A stretch of 64,000 bases of DNA from Sorex araneus (GCF_027595985.1 NC_073303.1:372012386-372076385), one strand, 5' to 3'. Positions 23,524 through 34,933 are shown, numbered from the stretch's first letter. Translations and numbers: made by a program. The notes: generated by a model not told the origin, from the letters alone.

Positions 23524-23697
23524 TTTTTTTTTCTTTTTTGGGTCACACCTAGCAAAGCACAGGGGTTACTCCTGGCTCTGCACTCAGGAATCACCCTTGG
23601 TGGTGCTCAGGGGACCATATGGGATGCTGGGAATCGAACCCGGGTCGGCCGCGTGCAAGGCAAATGCCCTACCTGCTGTGCTATTGCTCCAACCCCT
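23524..23697 (-). mobile_element. Type A SINE, antisense, with 11-bp target-site duplication
   Basis: Near-consensus copy: TTGGGTCACACCTAGC ... GGAATCGAACCCGGGTCGGCC ... GCTATTGCTCCAACCCC. Flanked by GATCTGACCTT at 23513-23523 and 23698-23708 (perfect). Confidence 0.95.
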
Positions 23698-23762
23698 GAT
23701 CTGACCTTCTTAAAGTCGATTTTCTATCTCATGGAGGGCCTCTCTTTAGGATGTCTGGACCC

Positions 23763-23932
23763 GGGGCTGGAGAGAGTGCAGCACAGCGGGTACTAACCTG
23801 TCATGAGGCTGATCTGCATTTGATACTCTGCACCCCGTAGGGTCCCCTGACAACTATCAGGAGTGACCTCTGAGCACAGGAGCAAACCCTGAGCACAGGC
23901 AGTGTGGTCCAACTCCTCCATCCTCCAAAAAT
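23763..23932 (+). mobile_element. Type A SINE, sense, diverged
   Basis: GGGGCTGGAGAGAGTGCAGC head, CAGGAGTGACCTCTGAGCAC body, A-rich end. Confidence 0.75.
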
Positions 23933-25556
23933 TGCTTGCAGGACAATTTTCCAGGCTTCAGGTTACTTCTTGCTGACATCTAAGACCTAGAAGTTTCTAA
24001 AAAGATGTACTAATGGGCCAGATTCACATCAGGCCCTGCGAGGGAAGTACTTGGGGAGAGAGTGTTCAGTACACATGTCACAGTTAGTAGGCTTCAAGAA
24101 TAAGGTCATCTGTGCTGGTAGTTCTCAGCCTGCGTCCATTAACACCAACTTGAATTATTCTGGAATGTGTTGTGAAATTTTAAAACTTTTTGGAGGTAGT
24201 TGGAGTACAAATATGTTCATGTGAAGGGAGCTCAAACTCAAAGCTCAGTGGGTCGGATTCTCTCAGTTGTGTGAACTGCTGAACACACGTAATAAATTCA
24301 TAGACTATACAACCAAATGGGATCTTCTGCTATGCATGCTATTTTCTTTAAGCAATTGGACTGTCAGAAATGATTATCTAAGGAGTTGCAAAGTTGGTGA
24401 CAGGGGAGGTAGAGAGACAGAAAAACTGACAATAATAAAGATTGTGCATTTTTTGCTTTGATAAGAAGCTCTCTCAGCCTTTGGGTTTTAAAACCGTTTT
24501 TTCTCCTCTCAAAAAAAATTAATGCTTTTTCTTTCCTTAATTTTCCTATTGTTGATTTATTCATAAACCAAATTCATAAGCCAAGGTGCAGCCTACTGAT
24601 TGAAGTGAGCATTTTGTAATAACTCCTCATTCCTCTATGTTTTGGGGTGTGTTCAGAACTTTGTTTTGTAACTGATTTTTGGCTACTGCATAATCAGAAT
24701 TCTGCAATCTCATAAGAAGACTTTAAAATGAAAGGTTTTTTTTTTTCCTGTGCCTCCTCCAGTGACTCCTGGGTGCCTCTTGCCACTATGCTGGTCAGTA
24801 AACCCCACCCCATCAGCATTCAGAGAGGAAGGCCCTACTACGTGTCAGCCTTACTGCAGGATGCTCAATACACATTTGTGGAGCAGAAAATACCTGCAGA
24901 GCAATCAGAATTCAACATGCTACCCACCATACATGACAATAGGTTTGAAGGGTGGAAAGTACAAATCCTGGGCTTTTCAGCTGATCACAATCAAATCAGA
25001 ACACATCCAAACAGCTGGTGTACTGTGACTCAGACTCAATCAACCAGTTTGAATCACCTCACTTCTTTATTTCTCTTTAGAGTTTCGAGGAGCGATTTCA
25101 AACCAACATATGTCCTTCCCATTTGGTTAAATCCCAGCATCGAGTCGCTTTGCTTTCATATTCTAATATGAGCAACTGAAACTCACTGTACTCAAAAGGC
25201 AAAAAATAAATAATAAATAAATAAAGGCTCACATGAAAATGAAGGTTTTTTTTTTTTATTTTAAAATGATGTTGCTCTATTTCCATTCCATAAAGCATAT
25301 GCTTAAATAAAGTACCATAGAGAAAAGCGTGAAAGATGAAGGTTGTGATACGGAGTGAGGGTAATTCTTGCATCATCATCACTGATGGAATTCGCAAGGA
25401 TGGTGCGGTTATTGTACATTTCAATCAAAGCCTATAATGTGTATTTTAATGATCGTGCAAATTGAGGTATCTCGGGAAATCCAAGCAGGTTAGTGAATGA
25501 GAGGTCCAGATTCTGTGTTAGATTTTTGACATTAGCTCTTCTCTCTTTTCTGATAG
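23933..25556. other. Inferred intron 1, 3' part, nothing recognised
   Basis: No repeat recognised. Contains an unrecognised ATG-initiated frame of 147 codons at 24728-25171 (see findings), T/A runs near 25240, and the polypyrimidine tract of the CDH7 acceptor at its end. Confidence 0.4.
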
Positions 25557-25754
25557 GCACCGATTACACCATTCTTGGGCGAAAGCGATTGGGCCGTGGT
25601 AACCTCTTCCAATCGAACACTCTACAAATTATTATCTCTGGACTTCCAGCTGACATCCTGCCGGAGGCAAGAGCAGCTCAGCCAACTGGAACTGTGCCTT
25701 TTCTCTTGTCAAGGTTTTTTTCTTACACAGGAAAAAGAAAGAGAAAAAAAAAAG
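25557..25754 (+). other. CDH7: 5'UTR part of the CDH7 start-codon exon
   Basis: Seen: a pyrimidine-rich tract (CTCTTCTCTCTTTTCTGATAG) ends with AG at 25555-25556, giving a good acceptor and an exon start at 25557. The 198 bases from there to the CDH7 ATG contain no upstream ATG. Oddly, they are open in the CDH7 frame throughout, and the first in-frame stop upstream (TAG, 25554-25556) is the acceptor itself. An 11-base A run (one G follows) sits directly before the ATG. Inferred: this is the 3' part of a spliced 5'UTR whose earlier exon(s) lie in the CpG island about 12 kb upstream. The acceptor is predicted by eye only. Confidence 0.75.
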
Positions 25755-25964
25755 ATGAAGTTGGGCAGAGTGGAGTTGTGCCGTTTGCTGCAGCTCATAG
25801 CGCTTTTCCTGTGTTTTTCTGGCATGCATCAAGCAGAACTTTCAAGATCCAGATCGAAGCCCTATTTCCAATCAGGGCGGTCCCGGACCAAGCGCAGCTG
25901 GGTGTGGAATCAGTTCTTTGTGCTGGAGGAGTACATGGGTTCAGACCCCCTCTATGTAGGAAAG
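25755..25964 (+). CDS. CDH7: Cadherin-7 first coding exon (partial CDS, 70 codons)
   Basis: Seen: an ATG at 25755 (A at -3) opens a 70-residue segment ending exactly at an AAG|GTAGGG splice donor, with the junction after residue K70 in phase 0. Residues 1 to about 27 form a signal peptide with hydrophobic core [11 protein letters not shown]. Residues 28-47 are a short basic propeptide ending in the furin-type site RTKR (44-47). The mature protein starts at S48-W49-V50-W51-N-Q-F-F. Known: type II classical cadherins carry two N-terminal tryptophans (Trp2 and Trp4) that swap between EC1 domains to make calcium-dependent cell-cell contacts at the plasma membrane. The following [16 protein letters not shown] matches my memory of CDH7 better than CDH6, CDH8 or CDH10. 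The rest of EC1 lies in a downstream exon not found here. Family assignment is near certain; the paralogue call is strong but from memory. Confidence 0.95.
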
Positions 25965-25970
25965 GTAGGG
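25965..25970 (+). other. CDH7: 5' splice site after the first CDH7 coding exon
   Basis: GTAGGG follows AAG (K70). The exon body is AAG|GT, a usable donor though weaker than GTAAGT. The phase 0 break after the YVGK motif is where I expect the first coding exon of classical type II cadherins to end. Confidence 0.85.
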
Positions 25971-27289
25971 CGTTTTGTTCCTTCCGTCGTGGTCGTGAAT
26001 GCTGGTCAGGACAGAGGGACCTGCTCTTCTTTGCCCTGGGGTCGGAAAAGTAATCTGTCACAACTATGAAGTAGCTTATCGAGTTGTTGATGCTATCCGC
26101 TCTGAAGTTTTAATACAGGTATTTTCCACTCTGTGTTATGAAGTCCAAATGAATGGAGTGATCATTCACCCTAGAAAGAGACAATAATGCTTAGGAGCTA
26201 GACCACAATTCTCGCACACAAATGACACATAATAGTGATATGTAAGATTAGAACAAAAATATTTGTTCCTCAACGAAGAATAGTGTTTTGTTACAGCCAG
26301 TGGAGATTTAACTTTTTTATTTTTTAATTATTTGGGAGGAGTGTGCCATGTTAATGAGACATTAACTCTACCCTTGGAGATCCTTTTGCAGTTGAAAATT
26401 TCAGTTTTTGAGCTTGTTGTCTCAAAATTGTGAGAAATTCAGCCCTAAGTTGCTTAGCATGGTCCTGTTTGGATGGATTAAACAAAAATAATTATCTGCT
26501 TTGCAAAAGTTCCTTTTGTTTAAAAACAAGTGTGAATGGAAGTTAATTAGGAGTGATATCAGACAAATGGTGAGCAGATTGTGGTAGGTTTGGTTGGTGC
26601 CAACTTGTTGCCAAATTGAGATATTTCTCACAATCTCTTTCTGTCTGACTCTCTGAATGGGAGACTTCCCATCTGAATTGAAGGGTAATAAAGTCCGGCT
26701 TGTCCCTCCCAGTTATATGCCCTGTCCCTCAACTCTATGATTTTGCCAACTTTCATATTTATAAAGATTTTTCAAATTTTCTCTCAGCTTGGTAAGGAGC
26801 ATTGGGGAAGGTTTCCTAAAGAAAGTGATTGATTAAAAATCTGTATATACCTGAATTTCTTATCTTCACTTTCCCATCTGTGTGTACCTATCCCTGACAC
26901 CATGAAGTAGAGCAAACAGATTAATTTATCCGTGAGTACACTTTTTGCTTTGAATGAGTGAGAAGAACCACCTCTTCATTCACTGTGTACATTTTCATCT
27001 GATTACACTTTCATCACTGAGACTAAGGAATAATATTTTTTGTTCTTGGATTATTTGCATAAATCAGGGAATCTCTTATAGTTATTACTTTATTTAGTAT
27101 TTCTATAGTTTGTAAGTACTGATAGTATAACTGAAAACCAAAGGATTAAAGTATGTTAAAATTTTTAGAAATGTGGATTCATTTTGTTTTAAGCCAGTCC
27201 CACATTTTTCAGCCCTAAAAAATGGCTTCTGGAAATGCAAGGATTTTTTTTTTCTGCATGTCTAATTTCTAATTATTTATTTACTTATT
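25971..27289. other. CDH7: CDH7 intron after the first coding exon, 5' part
   Basis: AT-rich intronic sequence without a recognised repeat or exon. Confidence 0.6.
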
Positions 27290-27705
27290 TAATTTCTTTA
27301 TACAGACTTACAAATTTTCGTGTCTATATTTCAGTCCTACAATGATTGAGTACCTATCCCTCCACCAGTGCCCATTCTCCACCCCCAATGTTCCCAGTGT
27401 CCTTCCCACCACCCCCACCCCTTCCCAACCCTTGCCTTTGTGGCAGAAACATTCCCTCCTACTCTCTCGCCGTTTGGGTGTTATGGCACGCAATGCATGC
27501 ACTAAGCAGTCATTATATTTGGTCAGTACTCTACTTTCAGCACATATCTACCATACTGGGTGAACCCTCCAACCATCACTTTCCCAATGGTCTGTTCTCC
27601 ATCCCACCTGTCTTTTCCCCCAGCACATGAGATTGCCGTGGGGCGATCCTCCGGGCCCTTATCTCTACTATCTTTAGGTGTCATTCTCCTATGCTCGCAT
27701 GTCTA
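27290..27705 (-). mobile_element. L1 3' end, antisense
   Basis: TCCTACAATGATTGAGTACC, CCTCCACCAGTGCCCATTC, TCCTACTCTCTCGCCGTTTG, ATATTTGGTCAGTACTC and CTACTTTCAGCACATATC parallel the antisense L1 3'UTR copies at 306 and 58449. Confidence 0.75.
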
Positions 27706-28099
27706 ATTTCTTAGAGCATTTGCATTCATAGTACCACAATCTGTATTATACACTGAGAATCATACAAGAGAATCATACACTGGTTCTCTTAATCTTTGTG
27801 TTCTTGTAACTGAGAGTGAAAGCTATTATGCATTGTCATTGACTAGAAGTCGAGTTCTTAATTCCATTCATTTTTAATGAGCACTTAACAAATCAAGCTT
27901 TTATTCCCCCTATGGACAGATCTATACTAGTTACTTACTTCATAAAATATCAGAGTTAGATGAAATCATGCTTTTCTAAGAATTTTTAAAAATTTGGAAA
28001 GCTTCTAAGCTATTTGTATGAATTTAGGTATAAATGAAGTTCCCTGGATACAGAAGGCATTTTGAAGTAGATATAATTTAAAAAAATAAACAGCCTTTT
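27706..28099. other. Intronic, nothing recognised
   Basis: No gene or clear repeat. Confidence 0.4.
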
Positions 28100-28263
28100 A
28101 TTTTATTATGTTATTATTTTGGGGGTCTTTGGGGTCACACCTGATATAGTCGGCTTACTTCTGAGTCTGTGCTGAGGCATCGCTCCTGGTTCTGCTCAGG
28201 GTTCAAAGGGAGGTCAGCCAGGGGTGCAACTCTCGCCTCTCCGTAGTGACTCTCCAGCCACTC
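28100..28263 (-). mobile_element. Type A SINE, antisense, diverged
   Basis: GGGGTCACACCTGATATAGTC, TTCTGAGTCTGTGCTGAGGCATC, end GTGACTCTCCAGCC. Confidence 0.7.
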
Positions 28264-29489
28264 AATGCCCTTTTAAAAAGCCTTATCATTTTCACACACT
28301 AACTCAGATTGTTTGTATCCTAATCACTACTGGTAAATCAATTTAAAATTATGGTAAGTCTTGCCCATAGTGTTACTTAAAATCCTAATACACGAGGGCC
28401 CGATGGGAAAAGCTATTATTTTATAAAGAAAGCTATGCACTTCTTTTTAACTAGATAATGAAGCTCGTTCTTGACCTCCCTTTAAGTAATCCTGCTATCT
28501 TTTAATATTTCTGTATCAGGAAACAAACATGTGCTTATGTCTTACGTATTATATTCTGGGAGTTTGATACAGATACTCTTAGGGAAATACTCATGATATA
28601 AATGTTTTTTTTTTTAAACCCTTTTACTTGACTAAATAGAAGAGAAGGACAGATAAAGAATCTGGTATGGGAAAAGATGATTAGGTAAGGTCTTTAAGGA
28701 GCACTTTGTATTTACTTGGGAAAAATGGTGAGGGGGTTGAGCACTGTATTTAGATTACTAGAGGACAGAAGGTTCTTCTGGACCATGGTGGTCTGAGCAT
28801 GCAGACATTTCAGAGATGCTTTGACCTCAGGATAGATATTCTTTCTTTTTTAAGTTTGTAGAGATAATAGCTCTCTCTTGAGAGTCTTTCATTCTGCACA
28901 AACAAAAAAAATAACTAGAGGAAAATGTAGAGATAATCAGCAGAGCAGGCAAAGAAAGCTAATTATTCCCTTTCACACACATGCATGTGACCTACACTGG
29001 TTAGAGAATCACATGTTTGGAATCTAGCAACTGAGGTCATTATTTGGAAAACATAAATGATAACCTGGTCCTCCAGGTGATTTCTGAGCATGATGGAGAA
29101 GTAGGGGATGCATTCCGTTGACTTCACTTTTGTTATCGAGTCTACCCCTTCCTGTGAGTTGTATCCCTTTGGGCAGGCTGCTTCCTGCCTTCTGAGATGG
29201 CAATCATGAAATGGGCCATGCAAGTCACTGGGTTAGAATAAATGAGATCAAAATGTTTGAGATATGTATTTAATTAATCGAGACTCGATTATATTCATCT
29301 ACTTCACTGCATATTACAAATAAACTACTGAGTTGGGGTAATCTGTCATGTGATGTGTCCAACTTTGTATTGCGATCCTTCAAAATGGAAGAAGGCATCA
29401 TTTTATATGCAAAATAGTACTTAAGCTCATTACAGTTATTACAGAAATTGTTTAGTTTGGATGCACTTAGAAATGCAGGCTGTCCCTTT
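28264..29489. other. Intronic, nothing recognised
   Basis: No gene or clear repeat. Confidence 0.4.
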
Positions 29490-29654
29490 GTAGGGGGGGG
29501 GGGTTATGCTTAGTGGTGCTCAGGACTTATTCCAGACTCCTCGGTCAGGAATCACCAATGCAGGAGTGGGGGACAATATGGGATGCCAGAGATCGAATCT
29601 AGGTTAGCCACAAGCGAGGCATGCACCTACCCTCTGTCCTATCACTCGGGCCCC
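29490..29654 (-). mobile_element. Type A SINE, antisense, diverged
   Basis: GTGGTGCTCAGGACTTATTCC, GGTCAGGAATCACC, ATATGGGATGCCAGAGATCG, end CTATCACTCGGGCCCC. Confidence 0.8.
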
Positions 29655-29739
29655 GTCCTGTCTTTAAAGATGTCTTCAATTAGACTTTGAGAATATCAGA
29701 TTTGTGGGCAAAAGACTCAGTCCTTAAACCGTGATTTTA

Positions 29740-29917
29740 TTTATTTTTGTTTTGTTTTTTGGGTCACATCTGGCAATGCTCAGGGGTTAATCCTGGCTCT
29801 GCACTCAGGAATTACTTCTGGCGGTGCTCGGGGGACTATATGGGATGCTGGGAATTGAACCTAGGTCGGTTGCATGCAAGGCAAATGCCCTCCCTGCTGT
29901 ACTACTGACCTGGCCCC
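29740..29917 (-). mobile_element. Type A SINE, antisense, with target-site duplication
   Basis: Near-consensus copy. Flanks AAACCGTGATTTTA (29726-29739) and AAACCAGGATTTTA (29918-29931) form a 14-bp duplication with two mismatches. Confidence 0.92.
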
Positions 29918-29931
29918 AAACCAGGATTTTA

Positions 29932-31678
29932 AATGTCAGAGAAATCATGACTGTACATCCTTTAAACCACTGAATGTGGATATACTATTCGTGACTAATG
30001 GCCAAACCAGTGGGTACAGTACTTCCAACTGGTCATTAAGACAAAGAAGATAATGATATTTTAGTTAATTTACCATGTTGCACACAACTTAGGACCACAG
30101 GGAAATAGTCCGTTGAAGAGGGCGAGAAATGCTTCTAGCACCATCCCTGAGGGCACTCGGCATCCAAACTTCTGGGATGTGTTAGAATCGGTTGGTCCCA
30201 CCTCAAGGAGAATTAACACCTGCTGCTGGAATTCAGACGCAAAAACCTCTTCATGCCGAAGCTCCCTGGGCCCCTCTTCCTGGCCCTTTCCCGGGGAGAG
30301 TGAGGGGGAGAGACAGTTCCTTCTTTTCTCCTTGACTTTGGGGCGGTACCTGCAGGCCGCTGCACTGTGCTAAACCCTCCTCTCCTCCACTTGTCATTTC
30401 CCACTGCAAGTCCCCCCTGGCCATCTGACAAGCGGGTGTGTCGCGCAGCCTCAGTTGCAGGGCTGAAGTATTTTCCATCTCTCCTGACCACCAGGGGCTG
30501 CCAGCCGCTCTCTGCGCTCAGGGTCACTACTTTCCCTGAAACGTGGGTTCCGTGCCGCGCTCACACTCTGTTCCCTCGCTGCTCCCATCCCTCTTGGCTT
30601 GTCCATGACGCCCCTTTCTTCCCTCCTCATTCAGGGACAGTTGATACCGATGAGCCCCGTTCAAATCCAACCCGGAGACGTGCAGTGTGGGCTGGGCCCG
30701 GCTTTCCACACTCATGGGCTCATCACTGAAGCCAAGTGCTCTCCACGTGCTTAATTATCTCTCCTCCTAATGCAAAATCTCACCCAGGGACACTCTGTCT
30801 TCCGAAGGCTACAGCTGAGTGTTCGGGTCCCAGAAAATAGTCTTCTTGAAAGTGGGTTGTGTTCAAAAGAAATGCCCTATGAATTACAGAGTGGGTGGGA
30901 CTTCTTTTTTATTAGCGTCATGGATAGAGAAGACTCTTGCTGAAATGTTACCCTACTTTGCTAGTGAAAGTGGGCTATGTGGCTGTTTGCCAAGGAGTTT
31001 GGGCAGAGATAGGTTCCGTGGGAGGCAAATATGTATTTTTAGAAATGCTTTGTGGTGGACAACTCAGAGGGCTGAGGGACGTACCCCACAGGGATAGGGC
31101 CCTGGGTCTGTCCCCTGTAACACATACCGCCTCCCTGGAAGGAAGAGAAGCCCGGTGGCTTCCAGGACTGCTACAGAGCACCCCAAAATCACCAAGAAAA
31201 AACCTTTGGGGCACAGTTTTTGCTTCTTTAGTTACGGTGGCAGAATTACCAAGTAGTAAATGCATTTTTCTGCACGTCAGATCAACCTTTTGAAGTTCCT
31301 GTATTATCCTTTACACTATAAGGATAGGCAGGTGTCAGTGTTTGCTGCAAAAACACAGAGCTACCATGGGTCAGCTTCATCTGACTCCTTTGCTCAGTGC
31401 TCAGAAGACCTCAGTGAAGGTGTCATGACTGAAGGCTTTCTCAGGGGAGACTTAACAGCCACCAGCCCGAGGAGAGAGAGCTAGGGATTGAAATGTCTTT
31501 TTAGTCAAAACAGATGTAGATTGACTGACTTTTTTTTTTATTTACTATCGGTATTAGTCAAAATTATCTGTGAACACACTTCCTTAAAGTGTGCCTATGT
31601 TTATACACTCTTTCCTTGCTAATCATTTTCGTGATAGAAGAAGCAATTAAAACAAGCAAACAAACAAAATCAGTCAGA
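29932..31678. other. Intronic, mostly single-copy
   Basis: No recognised repeat. GC is raised around 30240-30730, with overlapping chance frames on both strands. No exon can be supported. Confidence 0.4.
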
Positions 31679-31850
31679 AGCCAGAGAGATAGTACAGCGG
31701 GCAGGACACGTGTCTTGCATGCCTTCAACCTGGGTTGATTCACAAGCACCTCACATGGTCTCCTAGGGCCCCACTAGAAGGAGTCCTTGAACACAGCCCC
31801 CGGAGTAAGCTCTGAGCATAGCCAGTGGGGGCCAGATGTTAAAAGAAAGG
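31679..31850 (+). mobile_element. Type A SINE, sense, diverged
   Basis: GCCAGAGAGATAGTACAGCGGGC head, GGAGTCCTTGAACACAGC body, A-rich end. Confidence 0.75.
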
Positions 31851-31930
31851 AAACATTCAGTGGACTGGCTGCACAAAACTGTTACGCTAATTGTATTTCA
31901 CATTGTGAAAACTGTTTACTTGGCAGGGTG

Positions 31931-32098
31931 TTGGAGTTTGGGGGCCACACCTTGCAGTTACTGGGAGTTTGCTCCCCGCTCTGGTGTTCAGGGGTTAATA
32001 CCAGATGTGCGCAGGGGTCTGTGTAGTGCTGGGGACTGAACCTGGGTCAACTGCGTGCAAATTAAGTACCTCAGACCTTGCATTATCTCCCCAGCCCT
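31931..32098 (-). mobile_element. Type A SINE, antisense, diverged
   Basis: GGGGGCCACACCTTGCAGTTAC, GGGGACTGAACCTGGGTCAAC, end CATTATCTCCCCAGCCC. Confidence 0.75.
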
Positions 32099-32466
32099 TT
32101 GTAGTGATTTCTGAAGTAAAAGAGAAAATGGCAACTCAAATGATACCACGGGGCCTCTGGATAGCACGTGCACTGGAATGGCAAGACAAAATTTATTTGC
32201 GGTCCTCATTGGTAGGGCTTATGGAATCTGTATCAGTCTCCATAACTTTAAAAGATAAATGGCAGAATTAGAGAAATGGCAGGAGTGTCACCGAGTCTTT
32301 GCTGGTTTAAGCATATATAGATAAGTGCTACATTGGGGCAAATTTTATTCTAATCACTTTCCATGATTTGTATTGATTACCTGTCACTGCGATTATGATC
32401 ATCGGAGAGACACAGACGTTTGCATAAATATGCTTAGTATTATATCCTCCAAATTCTCTTTGACAG

Positions 32467-32740
32467 GCTGTCAAGCCCGTCCTCCGTGTTCTCTTCCTGC
32501 CTCCACTTCTCCTCCCTTATCTACGCCGCGGTGCACACTGCGCCAGACAGGAGAATTTATAAAATAAACTCTTTCTCCTTCATAAAATTCGCAGTCTGGC
32601 TGATAAGTCAAGCAGGTAAGCAGATGGCAGCGGAGAGCGTCGAGGCTGCAGCGACTCCCCAGCTGTGGAGGTGGGCGAGACCGAGGAGCTACCTCGCGGC
32701 TCTGTGCAGGATCCCTCGCGGGGGGGCGAGGTGCTGTGAT
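32467..32740 (+). promoter_or_regulatory. CpG-rich patch with exon-like splice signals
   Basis: Seen: about 16 CpGs in 32521-32740 inside an otherwise CpG-poor intron. An acceptor-like TTCTCTTTGACAG ends at 32466 and a strong donor CAG|GTAAGC lies at 32615/32616, defining a possible 149-nt exon. A TTTATAAAATAAA stretch sits inside it. One + frame is open across it. Inferred: an alternative first exon, a non-coding RNA exon or an intronic regulatory element. 149 nt is not a multiple of three, so a coding cassette in CDH7 would break the frame. Confidence 0.3.
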
Positions 32741-32993
32741 GGTGAAATCTGCGATTTCATAATCCTGTTTTATATAATCTTCAAAGCGAAAGACAGAGAG
32801 AGGGTGAATTATCCTCTCCGAAAGTAGGCCAGCGTCTTCTGAAACTATCTTGGGGAAAGCTTTATATAGGAGAAGGATCAGTAAGCAGAAACCTGAGGTT
32901 ACACTGCGAAGTTTCCCTTTGTTTGGATCAATGGGGTGAGACATAAAATGATGCTATTTTCTCATCTGTGAAATGGAGATCAAATAGGTTAAG

Positions 32994-33170
32994 GTTTTTG
33001 TTCTGTTTCCGGTGCGGCACCCAGCGGTCCTGGGGGTACTCTCAGTTTGGTGCTCTGGGCCCAGAGCTTGCTCCCCAAGGGGCTCAGGGAACCCAGGGAT
33101 GCCGGGTTTGAAGCCAGGCTTAGGCATGCAGGATGTATGTGCCTACTTGTTGCAATGTCTCCCTGGCACA
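32994..33170 (-). mobile_element. Type A SINE, antisense, diverged
   Basis: CGGTGCGGCACCCAGCGGTCC, GGGGCTCAGGGAACCCAGGGATGC, end GCAATGTCTCCCTGGC. Confidence 0.6.
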
Positions 33171-33180
33171 AGGGAGTTAA

Positions 33181-33308
33181 AAAAAAACAAATGGGGTCAC
33201 ACCTGAAAGTGCTCAGGGGTCATTTTTGGCCATTCTCAGGGAACATCTGTCGTCCGGGGACCGAGCTGGGATTGATATATTCAAGGTAAGCACCTTGAGC
33301 CCCTGCCC
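33181..33308 (-). mobile_element. Type A SINE, antisense, partial
   Basis: AATGGGGTCACACCTGAAAGTGCTCAGGGGTC and a degraded head ending CCTTGAGCCCCTGCCCC. Adjacent to the preceding copy in the same orientation. Confidence 0.7.
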
Positions 33309-34472
33309 CACGCTGACTCTCCTCATTTGAAGGCTTTATTTTGAAATATTTTGACTTAAAAATTAAATTGAAAGTACTATCCCAGAGCCCCCAAAAGGTC
33401 ATTCTTTTTTCTTGGCTATACTTTATTTATCGTAGGTAAAAAGCTGTTTCCTAATCAACAGATGGTCTTGAGACTTGCAGCTTCCGAGATACGTTTTCTG
33501 GTTGGAGCCAATCCAGTAACGCATCTTGCACTTGTGTCTCTCTCTGGTCCTTTCCACCTGAGAGAGGCCCTCGGTCATCATCGATGTTCTGGAAGTTCAT
33601 AGTCTGCTTTATTCACCCATTGCTTCCTTTTCTGCCCACTTCAGATGATACCATTCGAGCAAGAACAATGCTACATACACATCGTAGTGGGGCAGACCAT
33701 CATTCACACCTATGAAGTCTTGGCGTACTTGATTTAGTTACTCTGATGAAGAGAGTTTTAAATCTAAAAGTTTTAAATCTTGATGGGGGAAGTGAACTTA
33801 TATAAGCTGTCCTTGTGGGTTGTGGTAAATGAGGGCAATATCGGATGCATTATTCAGGTCATTGTCCAGGTTTCAAATGAGGAGTATGTTTCTGTGAAAT
33901 GTGTGACAGGGTTCAGTCTATAACATGGCCAGGTAATGTCCTTCATTCTGTACTGATCTTGTTCCTCAAGACTACATCAATTTAAGCTGCCTCAGGAAAA
34001 TTGATTTTGTTTTCTTTTTCTTGACTATTTAGTGATATTTTCTGCGGTCTAGGATTTCAAGAAAGTTTTCTGCTTATCGAGTGCTGAGAATAAGTGATTT
34101 CTCCTCCATTGCTTCCAATATGTAAATGACTGTTTGGCACTCTAAGGTTGCCACAAATATTTAGCCTTTTTATAATGATAAATAAAACATTATTTTGAAA
34201 AAAATAAGGCAGCCAGCTAAGATGAATTCAAGAGAATGTAATCTAGTGTCTTACGTTTTAATGTATTCAAAAGTTGCAATCCAAAGAATGAAGAGAATTA
34301 TAGTTAATGTGAGAAAAGGTTTGGCCATGATAGTTTTTCCTAATGATTCTTTTTTAGAGTCCACAACTTTTCCATTTCCTAGTCAGTACTGATTCATTCT
34401 TCAGGAAAGCCTTCTGAGTTAAGAGGAGAGGCAGCATTAAATTAGGGATGGATGTAATATGTACAATTTGAA
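33309..34472. other. Intronic, nothing recognised
   Basis: AT-rich, no gene or clear repeat. Confidence 0.4.
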
Positions 34473-34681
34473 AGTAAAATACGTAGAGTCAGGGAGTAAG
34501 CATTAGAACTCCAGTTTAGAAGACTTGGAAAACTAATATGAGTTCTTATATCAGCTAGTTAATCATATTCTATAGGTATACTTAGGAGTAAAATAAGTAG
34601 AGTCGGAAAAAGCATTAGAACTCCAGTTTAGAAGACTTAGAAAATTGAATCAAATTCTTATTTCAGCTAGTTATCATATTT
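34473..34681. repeat. Local tandem duplication, two copies of about 100 bp, 114-bp offset
   Basis: 34473-34571 and 34587-34681 share AGTAAAATA(C/A)GTAGAGTC, then AGCATTAGAACTCCAGTTTA, GAAGACTT(G/A)G and TTCAGCTAG / ATCAGCTAG ... ATCATATT. Small indels and substitutions separate the copies. Not a SINE or L1 that I recognise. Confidence 0.9.
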
Positions 34682-34933
34682 TGAAGAAATATAAAGTCCC
34701 AGTTTATAAAGCTCGCTATACGAAATCCCATGCAGAAGCTCGAAACACCAAGGAAAGAGATTCTTCCTCCAGAATCCCATCTAGACTCCTTGGTTTCAGC
34801 CCAGAGCAAATTGTGAACTGTAAATAAACTCGGTGGAACTTCTGATACCAGAACTGCAAGGTGATACATTCCTACTGACTTCAGTCACTAAGTGAATGGT
34901 TAATAGTGCAACCGTAGAAAGCTTGTGCTGTTA

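Noticed and set aside
25493-26053. 186-codon + frame overlapping the CDH7 exon
   Set aside because: It runs in a different frame from the cadherin sequence, crosses the acceptor and the donor, and has no recognisable content.
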